A stretch of 64,000 nt of DNA from Ktedonobacter racemifer DSM 44963. GTDB taxonomy: Bacteria > Chloroflexota > Ktedonobacteria > Ktedonobacterales > Ktedonobacteraceae. The translations under genes and the position numbers were made by a program. The first letter of the stretch is position 1; each line of letters starts with the position of its first letter. The notes beneath the pieces are model-generated. The model saw nothing but the letters and a program-made list of their open reading frames with translations. It ran no database searches and was not told the origin of the DNA. Location of the stretch: the NCBI RefSeq assembly GCF_000178855.1, contig NZ_ADVG01000005.1, forward strand, positions 744,001 to 808,000. Reading direction: 5' to 3'. This document shows, piece after piece, positions 41,461 through 49,554 of the stretch.

Positions 41461-41612
41461 ACACACTCCGGTGCAAAGTCAGCACCACTCCGGTGCAAAG
41501 TTGAATCTACTCCAGTGCAAAGTCAAAATCTACTGTAAGTGTTGTTTTTCCACTGGACTGGTTGCGGTGATGTTTTGGACTGGCTGATCTTTATTCAGTC
41601 CTCAAACTACGC
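41461..41612 (+). repeat. 22-bp tandem repeats plus terminal hairpin, copy 1
   Basis: Degenerate units CACTCCGGTGCAAAGTCAGC (about three), then CTACTGTAAGTGTTGTTTTT, CCACTGGACTGGTTGCGGTG and ATGTTTTGGACTGGCTGA. The second part is almost identical at 61967-62045, where the tandem units are more regular. Confidence 0.6.
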
Positions 41613-41633
41613 AGTCCGTTATTTTCAGTTTGG

Positions 41634-41693
41634 TTTTTTTTGCATATCCCCCCGAAACGGTGTACTCGTTTCGGGGGGATATGCAAAAACCCC
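41634..41693. repeat. 60-bp palindrome, family copy 1
   Basis: TTTGCATATCCCCCCGAAAC then GGTGTACT and the inverted arm to ATATGCAAA: about 22-bp perfect arms. Other copies: 48950-48997 with a partial tandem to 49040, and 59832-59882. The flanks run to T and C tracts. Confidence 0.75.
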
Positions 41694-41735
41694 CATAATC
41701 CGCGGATTTTCGCCCACGAAGCAAAATGATTTACA
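41694..41735. repeat. Solo end of the TGTAAATC MITE
   Basis: ATAATCCGCGGATTTTCGCC then CACGAAGCAAAATGATTTACA is identical to the right end of the MITE at 42433-42615, abutting the 60-bp palindrome. Confidence 0.65.
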
Positions 41736-41763
41736 AGTATGGGACACACTGGTAAATGCTCCT

Positions 41764-42405
41764 TCAGGTTACATTAAGGATGATATCCTTCAATTCAATC
41801 AGAGTTTCGATTCGATAGCTAGCCTGTGAAAAGTCATGTGCTTTTGTAAAGTCGTTATAGACAATGACACAGTCAATGCCGGCCGCCACGGCTGAGTTCA
41901 GCCCTCTGGATGAATCCTCTACAACCAGTGTCTCTTCTTTGGTGGCTCCGAGGCGCTTTAAGCCGGTCAGGTATGGTTCCGGGTGCGGCTTGGTGAGCTT
42001 GTAGTCTTCGCGAACAAGGACGAAATCCATGAATTGTCTAACTTGGCGCTTTTCATGGATAATTTCAAAATCCACACGTTTTGCAGTCGTCACGATGGCC
42101 ATGCGGACGTATTTTGACAGTTCAGCAAGAGTTTCAACGACGCCTTCAATCTCAATGGCTTCTGTTCTAAGATATTCCTGATAATAATCATTACGAACCT
42201 CACGCTGCCTGCTGATGGTCTGTTCATCAATACCTGCCGCCCTGGCTTGGGCCCAAGTGCCCAATCCCTGGTTCATGTCCCGGAGGTATTGATCCTTGTC
42301 CAAAGTCAAACCAATGTCCGCCAGGGCGCGTTCTCCAGCTTTGTAATACCAGAATTCGGTATCCACCAGAACACCATCATGATCGAAGAGTATGTACTTT
42401 TTCAC
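41764..42405 (-). CDS. HAD-superfamily phosphatase
   Basis: 213 residues from GTG at 42405 (AAAGGA 9 nt upstream). ILFDHDGVLVDTEFWY gives the nucleophile Asp8 and acid Asp10; VRMAIVTTAKR is motif II (Thr); KPHPEPYLTGLKRLG is motif III (Lys); TLVVEDSSRGLNSAVAAGID is motif IV. Beta-phosphoglucomutase-like subfamily with a helical cap. It acts on small phosphorylated compounds. AT-richer than neighbours and flanked by copies of one MITE end, so probably in a recently disturbed region. Confidence 0.9.
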   Translation of the reverse strand: MKKYILFDHDGVLVDTEFWYYKAGERALADIGLTLDKDQYLRDMNQGLGTWAQARAAGIDEQTISRQREVRNDYYQEYLRTEAIEIEGVVETLAELSKYVRMAIVTTAKRVDFEIIHEKRQVRQFMDFVLVREDYKLTKPHPEPYLTGLKRLGATKEETLVVEDSSRGLNSAVAAGIDCVIVYNDFTKAHDFSQASYRIETLIELKDIILNVT

Positions 42406-42432
42406 TGTCTTGATCCTTTCCGGTAGCCGCGG

Positions 42433-42615
42433 TGTAAATCATTTTGCTTCGTGGGCGAAAATTGGATAACTAGGTGGGCGGTAAAACAGGCATTGACGAT
42501 TCGCTTCTTCATCTCATGCTTCTGTCCTTCAATTTTCGCATCTTTTCTCGTCTATCTCCCATCATACCGCCCACATAATCCGCGGATTTTCGCCCACGAA
42601 GCAAAATGATTTACA
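42433..42615. repeat. 183-bp MITE with TGTAAATCATTTTGCTTCGT ends
   Basis: Left TGTAAATCATTTTGCTTCGT then GGGCGAAAAT (42433-42462) is inverted at 42586-42615; an inner pair GGTGGGCGGTA/TACCGCCCAC also exists. No gene inside. It forms the last 18 or so codons of the zinc-ribbon gene 42552-42794. Confidence 0.75.
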
Positions 42616-42794
42616 CTAGCATAGACCGTGTAATACTTGATCTGCTCGATCACCTCCTCCACCTCACAGTGGATACAGGTATGCAGGTAGATGCGACTAC
42701 GTAGCCGACGAGGCATTGCATACGTGCAATACCCACGCTTGCAGGATGGGCAGCGAAACCACACTGCCATCCGCTTACGAGCGCAAATGTACAT
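42552..42794 (-). CDS. Zinc-ribbon protein with 3' end replaced by a MITE
   Basis: 80 codons from ATG 42794 (GGAAAGG upstream). CPSC (VWFRCPSCKRGYCTY) and CIHC (HTCIHCEVEEVIEQ) form a four-Cys zinc site. Residues after YYTVYAS are read from the MITE at 42433-42615, so the native C-terminus is lost. Overlaps the upstream zinc-ribbon gene by 20 nt, implying coupling. Function unknown. Confidence 0.6.
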   Translation of the reverse strand: MYICARKRMAVWFRCPSCKRGYCTYAMPRRLRSRIYLHTCIHCEVEEVIEQIKYYTVYASVNHFASWAKIRGLCGRYDGR

Positions 42795-43086
42795 GGGTAC
42801 CTTTCCTTTCAGCCTCGCGTTGCTTACGCCGCTTCTCACGCTGTTTCGCGACACGGACCTCATACGCTTCGGCGCGCCGCGCCTCACGGCATGATGGACA
42901 ATAGCGGGGCAAAGGCCCTGGGTAGCGCATTTCTGTCTTTTGCGTTCCGCAGCGCTGGCACGTAAACGAGACCTCTCGTGCGGCTACTTGTCGCTCAAAG
43001 GCTGGCTTTCCTTGCGCACGCAGCTTGCCATACACCTGCACAGTATGGATGCGCGGCTGTTGGCCCGATGCTGCTGCTTCTGTCAT
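42775..43086 (-). CDS. Small zinc-ribbon protein
   Basis: 103 residues. GAGGAGG four nt before ATG 43086 is a strong ribosome site. SFTCQRCGTQKTEMRYPGPL then PRYCPSCREARRAEAYEVRV is a C-x2-C...C-x2-C ribbon followed by a strongly basic helix (AKQREKRRKQREAERKG). It probably binds nucleic acid. Together with the overlapping second ribbon gene it forms a two-gene unit of unknown role, perhaps carried by a mobile element. Confidence 0.7.
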   Translation of the reverse strand: MTEAAASGQQPRIHTVQVYGKLRAQGKPAFERQVAAREVSFTCQRCGTQKTEMRYPGPLPRYCPSCREARRAEAYEVRVAKQREKRRKQREAERKGTHVHLRS

Positions 43087-43214
43087 TGAACCTCCTCGCT
43101 TCTTGTGTATGTGACTATTACTTGCAAAAATCTGGACCGCTTTTAGCTGAAGCCACCTGATATGCCATCTCATGCCTTGTTGATATACTCACAACGGCAG
43201 CGCCTTACCTATTA

Positions 43215-43285
43215 GTAAATGTCCTCCGATGTGAGCAGGTTTAGCCCTCCAACATAAGCACTTGCCCTCCAATATGAGCACTTGG
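43215..43285 (-). repeat. Iteron-type repeat, copy 3 (inverted)
   Basis: On the minus strand: TGCTCATATTGGAGGGCAAG, TGCTTATGTTGGAGGGCTAA, CCTGCTCACATCGGAGGACA, then TTTAC. The cleanest copy of the three-unit block seen at 26841 and 29120. Confidence 0.7.
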
Positions 43286-43381
43286 AGAACCGTACCTGGG
43301 CAAACCGCTCCATATCTAGGGTGTTGGCTGAAATCAATGGAAATAACCTGACGGATCAGGCGACGCGTTCTCGTCAAAAAA

Positions 43382-43474
43382 ACGGCACATCGTCACGCCG
43401 TGTGGGATCGCTCCGAGCCTGAAACGACCAAAGCGGCAAGGCCGACCTCATCCCACACAGCGTGACGATGTGCC
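43382..43474. repeat. 25-bp inverted repeat with 43-nt centre
   Basis: CGGCACATCGTCACGCCGTG and onward (43382-43406) pairs with 43450-43474, one mismatch. It lies 60 bp past the stop of the S51 peptidase gene. Confidence 0.55.
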
Positions 43475-43535
43475 GCTTACAGCGAAATCCGGAGTCAACA
43501 AACCAGTGGGGAAGCCGACTTGCGGACGGATTGAG

Positions 43536-44204
43536 CTAAGGCACAAACCGTTTCCAATGGCCTTCGGAGACAACTTCGACTGCTCCGTCGATCACTTTGA
43601 TGGCGGTCTGATCGTCGATCGCATACGCCGGTACTGGTATCCCGGCGGCCCATCTTTCTGCGTCGGCCATGGAGTTGTCCGGCAGATAGTCGGCATCCAG
43701 GTGCGGAAGCAACGTAAAGTCAACCAGTCCCAGCATTCTGTCGCTGCGGCTCTCCGTCAATTGAGGGTCGTCGTAGACTCCGATGGGGGGGGTGACCACC
43801 ATACTCCCACCGCTCAGCCCCACATAGACTGCCTCGCGCCGCAGCGTCGGCAAGAGGTCCGCCAATCCCGATTGCCACATCCAATAGCACAGATAAAACA
43901 CCTCACCTCCTCCAACCAGCAAGGCGTCAACCTCTTGGACCAGAGGGACCCAATTCTCTTTCTTGATACTGGGGAGAGCGGTGAGCTCCAGTACTCCCAA
44001 CGACTTCCACCCCAATTCGCAAAAGGGGCTCTTGGCCACTCCGTGGATCAGCTGGTAGACTCCGGCAAGACCACCGGGGTAGGCGTACCACGCAGTGGGA
44101 ATGACGAGGGCGCTGGACTCGGCGATCGGTTTGCCCAGAGACTCAACCAGGGCTTTGTGAATGCTGTCGTTGGAGATGCCGCTAGACGTGAGAAGAAATT
44201 TCAT
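43536..44204 (-). CDS. Peptidase S51 (PepE/cyanophycinase-like) protein
   Basis: 222 residues. VDALLVGGGEVFYLCYWMWQ then VYVGLSGGSMVVTPPIG is the S51 signature; Ser131 in GLSGGSM is the likely nucleophile (GWSAG in dipeptidase E). LGLVDFTLLPHLDADY carries the His. It has a class I glutamine amidotransferase-like fold. Such enzymes cleave Asp-X dipeptides; the exact substrate here is open. Complete, monocistronic. Confidence 0.87.
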   Translation of the reverse strand: MKFLLTSSGISNDSIHKALVESLGKPIAESSALVIPTAWYAYPGGLAGVYQLIHGVAKSPFCELGWKSLGVLELTALPSIKKENWVPLVQEVDALLVGGGEVFYLCYWMWQSGLADLLPTLRREAVYVGLSGGSMVVTPPIGVYDDPQLTESRSDRMLGLVDFTLLPHLDADYLPDNSMADAERWAAGIPVPAYAIDDQTAIKVIDGAVEVVSEGHWKRFVP

Positions 44205-44347
44205 GATGGTCTCCTTTCCAATTCATTACGAGCCGAAAGTCTTTTCCGGTCATGCTCTTTGATAGAACATTTGTCTCCTCCAAGAGTACCTGAGAGACAA
44301 CCAAATGGCAAGATTTTCTAGGAGCAACGGACCATTTGGAAAGAAAA

Positions 44348-44380
44348 GGCCCCGAAATGTGTGAGCAGTTTTTCGGGGCC
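44348..44380. terminator. Hairpin GGCCCCGAAA/TTTCGGGGCC
   Basis: 10-bp perfect stem with a 13-nt loop between the S51 and metallopeptidase genes; on the minus strand it lies just upstream of the S51 gene and downstream of the metallopeptidase gene. Confidence 0.45.
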
Positions 44381-44396
44381 TGGCTGGATTGTATCT

Positions 44397-44455
44397 GGGG
44401 TCAGCGTATCCAAACTTGAAAAGTGTACGCTAAGGTTTGGATGTGCTGGCTCCCC
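44397..44455. repeat. 57-59-bp palindromic repeat, copy 1
   Basis: GGGGTCAGCGTATCCAAACT, TGAAAAGTGTACGCTAAGG, then TTTGGATGTGCTGGCTCCCC. Inverted ends of about 19 bp. A better-preserved copy is at 63061-63117, with the same non-palindromic centre TGTACGCTAAGG. Confidence 0.7.
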
Positions 44456-44503
44456 ATCATCCCTGTATGCAGAGACGGAGGCGCAAAGCTCCGTCTCCAC
44501 GAG

Positions 44504-45718
44504 TTACTGTGACCTTTCTTCTAGATCAGATGGCAGAATCTGCTGGGTGAGCAACTGATGCAGGCGCTCGCGGCGCTGTGGTCCTCGCAGGATTGGTTCG
44601 AGCAGCCGACGACCATAGAAGTAGGTGAAAATGTAGGTCTCGCGGAGTGGCCGCTGTAGTGAGGCAAGCTGGCGCTGCGCCGCCTCTTCGTCCATGAGCG
44701 CGTAACGCATCAGATAATCTTTCACTTCGGTCTCCGTGCGTCCTTCGCTCAAGAGCCAGACAGCGTTGCACGACACACCAAACAAGAGATCCGTGGCGCG
44801 CTGGATCTTCGTCAGGTCGCTCCCGTCGGGAGATATGCCCGCTTCTGGATAGATATGTTCAGCCAGCCACTGCTCCGCTTCTCCAGGGGCGAAGAGCATC
44901 TCATGCGCGAGGAGAGCCAAACCCTCACTGATCACAAACGGCGGTGTGGACAGGAATCCCACCCGCTGTTCAAGATACCCTCGCTGCTGAATGAGGGCCT
45001 CGTCTTTGAACACGGCCTCCGCGAGGTGGCCGGGATAGCCCTCATGGCACAACACATAGAAAAGATCGGTGAGCGGAAAAGGCACCGCAGGATTAAGATA
45101 AATGCGCGAGCGATGATTCCCCAGATAACAGGCTATCGCTCGTATAGGCCGATCAATCACCGGCTGAATCTCTACCTGCTCATCCGCTGGCAGGGGAACA
45201 AGTTCCTGGGTGCGTCGCCGAACCTCGTCCAGGCCACGCTGGAGAAAAAGAGGCAACATATGAGCTTTCTCTGGCGGCAACGTGAAAGCCGCTTTCCATT
45301 GCTGGAAGCGGGAAGCAATGCTGCCGTTTCCAGGCAGCGCTTCATCATAGATCGCATGTGCCTGTTCAAAGATGCTCTCGGGCAGCCAATCGATGTGAAG
45401 ATCATAGCAGCGCAGGATCTCCTCCTGCAGCGAGAGGCGCTCACCCTGCAAACGACGGCTGACCGTTTCCAACGCACCCAGCAACTTCGCCAGATACGCG
45501 GCCCGTTGTGGCTCAAAATGCTGCTGAGAGAGGGTATCCATCAACGCCTGCGTATCGCGTACAAGCGTCTCTCCCAACTGAACAGGCTCATGCTGCACCT
45601 GCTCATACCATTCCGGCGGCAGATATTCCTCAACTGGTTCGTAGGATGTGCGCGCATCAACGGCTTTTTGCAGCCTCAACACCAGGACGGTGTAGTCGTG
45701 TAACCATTGTTCATTCAA
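44504..45718 (-). CDS. HEGYPGH metallopeptidase-like (DUF885-type) protein
   Basis: 404 residues from TTG at 45718 (GGAAGGA 8 nt upstream); ATGs further up to 45853 are possible but carry no family-like sequence. YVLCHEGYPGHLAEAV holds an HE-x4-H site, and VISEGLALLAHEMLFAP holds a second Glu/His region: the DUF885-like zinc-peptidase pattern. Mostly helical, cytoplasmic. Substrate unknown. It lies 98 bp from a small palindromic repeat at its 3' side. Confidence 0.75.
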   Translation of the reverse strand: MNEQWLHDYTVLVLRLQKAVDARTSYEPVEEYLPPEWYEQVQHEPVQLGETLVRDTQALMDTLSQQHFEPQRAAYLAKLLGALETVSRRLQGERLSLQEEILRCYDLHIDWLPESIFEQAHAIYDEALPGNGSIASRFQQWKAAFTLPPEKAHMLPLFLQRGLDEVRRRTQELVPLPADEQVEIQPVIDRPIRAIACYLGNHRSRIYLNPAVPFPLTDLFYVLCHEGYPGHLAEAVFKDEALIQQRGYLEQRVGFLSTPPFVISEGLALLAHEMLFAPGEAEQWLAEHIYPEAGISPDGSDLTKIQRATDLLFGVSCNAVWLLSEGRTETEVKDYLMRYALMDEEAAQRQLASLQRPLRETYIFTYFYGRRLLEPILRGPQRRERLHQLLTQQILPSDLEERSQ

Positions 45719-45991
45719 AAGAGGGTATCCTTCCTTTTTCTCTTGGGATGTCGTCGTGCTTTGCTCTGTCTTCCTCTGGAAAGCGAAAGGTGGAACAGCC
45801 TTCTCGCGCAGATTGTGAGCGCGCATGAACAACATGCTGCCGATGTTTAGCAATCAATTGGCACAATTGCTAAAAATGAGTGTAGCATATTTATCGCTTC
45901 AATGTAAGCAACATATTACTTCGTTCGCTAGCAATCTCTATTGTACTGTGCTAATTATGCTCGTTTTTTACCTGTTTGGGCAGAGTAGCAA

Positions 45992-46210
45992 TTAGAGCGT
46001 CGTCAGGCGAGATTGGAGGTGGGCCGCCATCCGTTCCAGATGGTCGATAGTCAAGCGGTCAGTCACACCCAACCAGTGTTTGTAGTGGCGACCGTGGAGA
46101 CTAATCATGGCAATCCAACCACGCGTCGGTTTGCCATGATTAGTCTCACGGTAAGCAGTAAAGCGACCAGATTGCCCAACGAAGCGGAACGAGGAAAGGG
46201 TTGCAACCAA
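45992..46210 (-). pseudogene. Fragment of an Arm-like DNA-binding module
   Basis: VATLSSFRFVGQSGRFTAYR, then HYKHWLGVTDRLTIDHLERM: the same module as residues 205-290 of the protein at 30999-31889. Only this last piece remains and a stop lies just upstream in frame. Debris. Confidence 0.65.
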
Positions 46211-46458
46211 TCTATCTGAGCAGGAAAAGGGTCAGTGGGAGGGTGTTCTCTTGCATCCAACACCTGCGCTCAATGATGAGCAAAATGGGCTGAATCGCTC
46301 GGACAGATCACAAGCTACTGGCTTGAATGCTGCTGGTACGAGAAGACCGTCCGAGCATTGAGTACCAGCATGACGTTGAATCTTGAGCGACTCTCATTGA
46401 CAGAAACAGTACACACCTCTTGGCTTGGAGAGCGGCTTCATTTGCGCCTGATGGCTCT
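46211..46458. other. Non-coding stretch
   Basis: Between the Arm-module fragment and iteron copy 4. No supported gene. Confidence 0.45.
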
Positions 46459-46527
46459 GCTGCTCATATTGGCGGGCAAGTGCTCAAGTCGGCGGGCAAA
46501 ATCCGCTCATGTCGGATGTCATTTACC
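46459..46527 (+). repeat. Iteron-type repeat, copy 4
   Basis: TGCTCATATTGGCGGGCAAG, TGCTCAAGTCGGCGGGCAAA, TCCGCTCATGTCGGATGTCA, then TTTACC. Same three-unit layout; GGC replaces GGA in the units. Confidence 0.65.
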
Positions 46528-46566
46528 ACCTATCCAATGCCGGGATAAGTAAGGCAGACCTGTTCG

Positions 46567-48297
46567 TTACAGTGAACAAATGGGTAAGAGGATATGAGAC
46601 GCTCTTGACCCACCAGAGAACACCGTGTTGTTGGCAACCTGCCCGCGGTCTCCCGTGTCAAACGCTTCCCCTGTGTTCAGATTCCGATCATAGCGGGGAA
46701 AGTCACTACTGGTTACCTCGACTCGGAGTCGGTGACCTGCTTGAAAGACTTGCGCTGTTGCCTGGAGGTCGATCTCAAAGCGATAAATTTGCCCTGGATG
46801 CATCAGTGTAGGCTCCGTCAAGGAATCCCGATAGCGTGCCCGCAAAATCCCATCGCAGACAGACATGGAACGCCCATCTGGCCAGACATCGCAGAGGCGC
46901 ACCACCCAGTCGGTATCTGGAGCTGAAGATGTGCCGTAGAGGACTGCTTTCACTGGTCCAATCACTGTCAGATCCTGCTCAAGGGGATGTGAAGTATAGG
47001 TGAGCATCTGTCCCTCGATAGAGCGATGATCTTTTGGGCCGAGAAAGGGATAGGTCAACAGACTCTCGATTGGAGCCATTGGATCGTAGAGGAAGCTCTC
47101 TGCTTGCTCATCCGAGGCTGGTTGCTCAAAAGCAAGAAGTCCGTTGTTGAGAGAAGCAGCTGTTTGTCCAGATCCTGCCTGGAGATACATCGGCTGGTAG
47201 GTCGTATCTGGCAGCGGCCAGGACTCGGCCTCCACCCATCGATTGATGCCCATCAGGAACACACGCACTGCTGGGCCATCCATGATCCCGTTCGGCACCT
47301 GTTTGAGCCAGTAATCATACCAGTGAAGACGATAGTCAAAGAGATCGAAAGCGGCCTGCGGTCCGAAGTTGAGTTCGCCGACGACAGGCTCTCCAATTTG
47401 ATTCGGGCCATGTATCCAGGGACCAATGATGAGTCGCTGATTCGACCGGCACTCCTCTGTTTTGCCTTTTGCTCGGATACCCTGGAAACACCGAAGCGTA
47501 CTCCCCAGAAACACGTCAAACCAGCCTCCTAGGTGCAGGATTGGCACATTTACCTCGTGAAAGCGCTGCGAAAGGCTGGTCGGCCACCAATATGGCCCAT
47601 CCTCCGAGTGGGCGAGATCGGCAAAATACCAGTCAGCGAGTCCTTCCAGAGGAGGACAGGCGGTGAGAGGAAGATGGCGATGCCAATCATCCACATTTTT
47701 GGCTGCCTGCTCCAACAGGGCGAGCGCTGATGCCGTCTTAGGAAGGACGTTTTGTCGCAAGTGCGCAAGCGTTGCATTGATAGCCCATCCTCTGTGCAAT
47801 GCTAATTGGTAAGCGCCCCCTCGGAAAACAAAGTCGTGGTAAATATCTGACATGCCCTCGCGCACGAACAGGGCCTTGAGAAAATCGGGTTGTGTTGGGG
47901 TGAGTAAATATTGTGTCCCACCAGAGTAGGAGCCATCCAGCATGCCCACTACCCCATTTGACCAGGGTTGTTTTCCTGCCCAGAGGATCGTGTCATATCC
48001 GTCTCGATGCTCACTCCATCCATCATCCCGAAACGGAATGAAGTCGCCCTCGGATGCAAAGCGTCCTCGGACATTTTGCCCAACGACCACATAGCCACGG
48101 CTGGCGTAATATTCGCCGGCATATCGGCACCGTTCTGCTAATTCGTAAGCAACTCGTTCAATCAGAACAGGATAGCACCCCGGGTTACTGGGTCGATAGA
48201 CATCAGCGCGCAGGATGGTTCCATCTGTCATAGGGATGGAAACCTGGCGTTCAACATGAACCTCATACTGAGAGGAAGAGGTATTCTGAGACTGCAT
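46567..48297 (-). CDS. CocE/NonD-family (X-Pro dipeptidyl-peptidase S15-like) hydrolase
   Basis: 576 residues. VSIPMTDGTILRADVYRP opens the S15 domain; VVGQNVRGRFASEG and the elbow GMLDGSYSGGTQYL (Ser123) follow. Catalytic Asp and His fall near WFDVFLG and GPWIHGPN. The C-terminal half is the jelly-roll domain of CocE-like acylases (YRFEIDLQATAQVFQAGHRL, then RVEVTSSDFPRYDRN). Start 48297 is chosen over 48318 with modest support. Acts on esters, amides or Pro-peptides. No neighbouring pathway genes. Confidence 0.9.
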   Translation of the reverse strand: MQSQNTSSSQYEVHVERQVSIPMTDGTILRADVYRPSNPGCYPVLIERVAYELAERCRYAGEYYASRGYVVVGQNVRGRFASEGDFIPFRDDGWSEHRDGYDTILWAGKQPWSNGVVGMLDGSYSGGTQYLLTPTQPDFLKALFVREGMSDIYHDFVFRGGAYQLALHRGWAINATLAHLRQNVLPKTASALALLEQAAKNVDDWHRHLPLTACPPLEGLADWYFADLAHSEDGPYWWPTSLSQRFHEVNVPILHLGGWFDVFLGSTLRCFQGIRAKGKTEECRSNQRLIIGPWIHGPNQIGEPVVGELNFGPQAAFDLFDYRLHWYDYWLKQVPNGIMDGPAVRVFLMGINRWVEAESWPLPDTTYQPMYLQAGSGQTAASLNNGLLAFEQPASDEQAESFLYDPMAPIESLLTYPFLGPKDHRSIEGQMLTYTSHPLEQDLTVIGPVKAVLYGTSSAPDTDWVVRLCDVWPDGRSMSVCDGILRARYRDSLTEPTLMHPGQIYRFEIDLQATAQVFQAGHRLRVEVTSSDFPRYDRNLNTGEAFDTGDRGQVANNTVFSGGSRASHILLPICSL

Positions 48298-48449
48298 CGG
48301 TTTTTGTGCTTCCTTCATCTTTGTCGAGCACGGCCCGACGAACATACTTCTGACTCATCAATCTCGACAAAGTGTATGCCAGAAAGAGAAACTTGACAAG
48401 GTCGCACAAACAACTCCATGACGATGGGAAGCCTTGTGGAGTAGCCACC

Positions 48450-48845
48450 TTAGCGTTGGTAGAGAGAGCTGTAGGCTACTTCCAGTTGCTTTTCGAGTTC
48501 TTTGATTTTTTCCGCTTGCTCACGAACCCGCTTTTGCAAGGCTGCAATCACTGTATCTTTCGAGGAAGAGGAAGCTTGGCTCTTGAGGGGGACGATAACT
48601 TGAGCTTTGGGAACCTGCTGGGAACGGAGATGGATAATCCGCATCTTGATATCCTCGTGTGCGTACAACCAGGCGGTTGAAATCTGTGCCGTTTCAGCAA
48701 CGGCCTTGAAGGTAACGGGACGGTGTTGTGAAAGCAGGAGGCTGAGCGCTTCTTCTGCACGTCTTGATGTTTCCTCTGCCTTCTGTTTGGCTGCTTTTCG
48801 CAGTCCTTCAATATTCGATTTCTGGGATCTTGACGATGAGGTCAT
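48450..48845 (-). CDS. Tn554-type TnpC-like (DUF6262) protein
   Basis: 131 residues. AKQKAEETSRRAEEALSLLL, then RPVTFKAVAETAQISTAWLY is the typical TnpC pattern: helix plus HTH ending in a coiled coil (AALQKRVREQAEKIKELEKQ). In Tn554-like transposons TnpC follows two tyrosine recombinases and sets orientation. Its start overlaps the end of such a recombinase remnant (48846-48945). The recombinases themselves are gone, so this is an orphan. Confidence 0.75.
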   Translation of the reverse strand: MTSSSRSQKSNIEGLRKAAKQKAEETSRRAEEALSLLLSQHRPVTFKAVAETAQISTAWLYAHEDIKMRIIHLRSQQVPKAQVIVPLKSQASSSSKDTVIAALQKRVREQAEKIKELEKQLEVAYSSLYQR

Positions 48846-48945
48846 GGCGTAGCTCCTCTAGGGCGGCGATGAGTTGTCTCAGGCTGGCAACGAGCTGGGC
48901 ACACTTTTCTTGCATACGGGTATATCCATGGGCGGCAAACATGGT
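48813..48945 (-). pseudogene. 3' remnant of the upstream transposon recombinase
   Basis: Minus-strand frame MFAAHGYTRMQEKCAQLVAS, LRQLIAALEELRHDLIVKI ends at a TGA inside tnpC, overlapping it as in Tn554-type operons. It begins abruptly at the 60-bp palindrome at 48950. Confidence 0.5.
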
Positions 48946-48949
48946 TTTT

Positions 48950-49040
48950 TTTGCATATCCCCCCGAAACGGTGTACTCGTTTCGGGGGGATATGCAACCC
49001 CCCCGAAACGGTGTACTCGTTTCGGGGGGATATGCAACCC
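48950..49040. repeat. 60-bp palindrome, family copies 2 and 2b
   Basis: A full copy (48950-48997) is followed by a second that lacks the outer left arm (48998-49040, starting CCCCCCCGAAACGG). Both share the GTGTACT centre. They cut the recombinase remnant. Confidence 0.75.
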
Positions 49041-49053
49041 CCCCCTAAATGCT

Positions 49054-49096
49054 TAGCGTGGTATTCCGGTCCGTTAATACTCAAGGGCCTGGTTCG
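49054..49096. repeat. Short dispersed repeat, copy 2 (inverted)
   Basis: CTTAGCGTGGTATTCCGGTC then CGTTAATACTCAAGGGCC, the complement of the block at 32049-32096. Confidence 0.4.
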
Positions 49097-49554
49097 GCCA
49101 GGCACCTGGGTACATCTTTGAGAAGCAAGCTCTCTGGCATTAAATTTACACCCGTCCTCTCATTGCCTCCCTTCTCCCTTGTAGTCTACTCCGTTTTCAT
49201 GCCGGGTGGTGCGGCTGCGCCGCATGGTTTCTTTGGAAATAAGCTGTTGATTTTTGGGCAATTGCCCTGTTGAAAGCAGCTCTCCTTCAGTCACATAGGA
49301 ACCCATTCTTTAGGCAAAAGGCAGAGCGTGTGCATCGAGAACCACTAGCATCATGGGTAAGATTCCACTCACTTCTTTCCAAAATGCACCTATGGTTCAG
49401 GCGTGGTGGCAGGGAACATCTTATCGCTTTCCTTTTGTCTCTCACACTCGCCAGTAAAACAGAATGCTGTTAAGGAAAGCCGCCATTTCGCGCTCGAAGC
49501 GTTAGAGGCGGCCTTCCTGGTTCGCGGCCCCGGAATATGAGAACCCGGTCAACT
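49097..49554. other. Intergenic, no gene seen
   Basis: 458 bp. An imperfect GC hairpin (GGAAAGCCGCC...GGCGGCCTTCC, about 49477-49519) near the right end could terminate the membrane-protein operon. Nothing else recognised. Confidence 0.5.

Noticed and set aside
41640..41690. Repeated peptide CISPRNGVLVSGGYA in several frames around 41.6, 48.9 and 59.8 kb
   Set aside because: It is only the translation of the 60-bp palindrome, not a conserved protein.
41736..42432. HAD phosphatase gene as cargo of a MITE-ended transposon
   Set aside because: The flanking MITE ends face the wrong way (outer tips point toward the gene), so they are better read as two separate MITE insertions.
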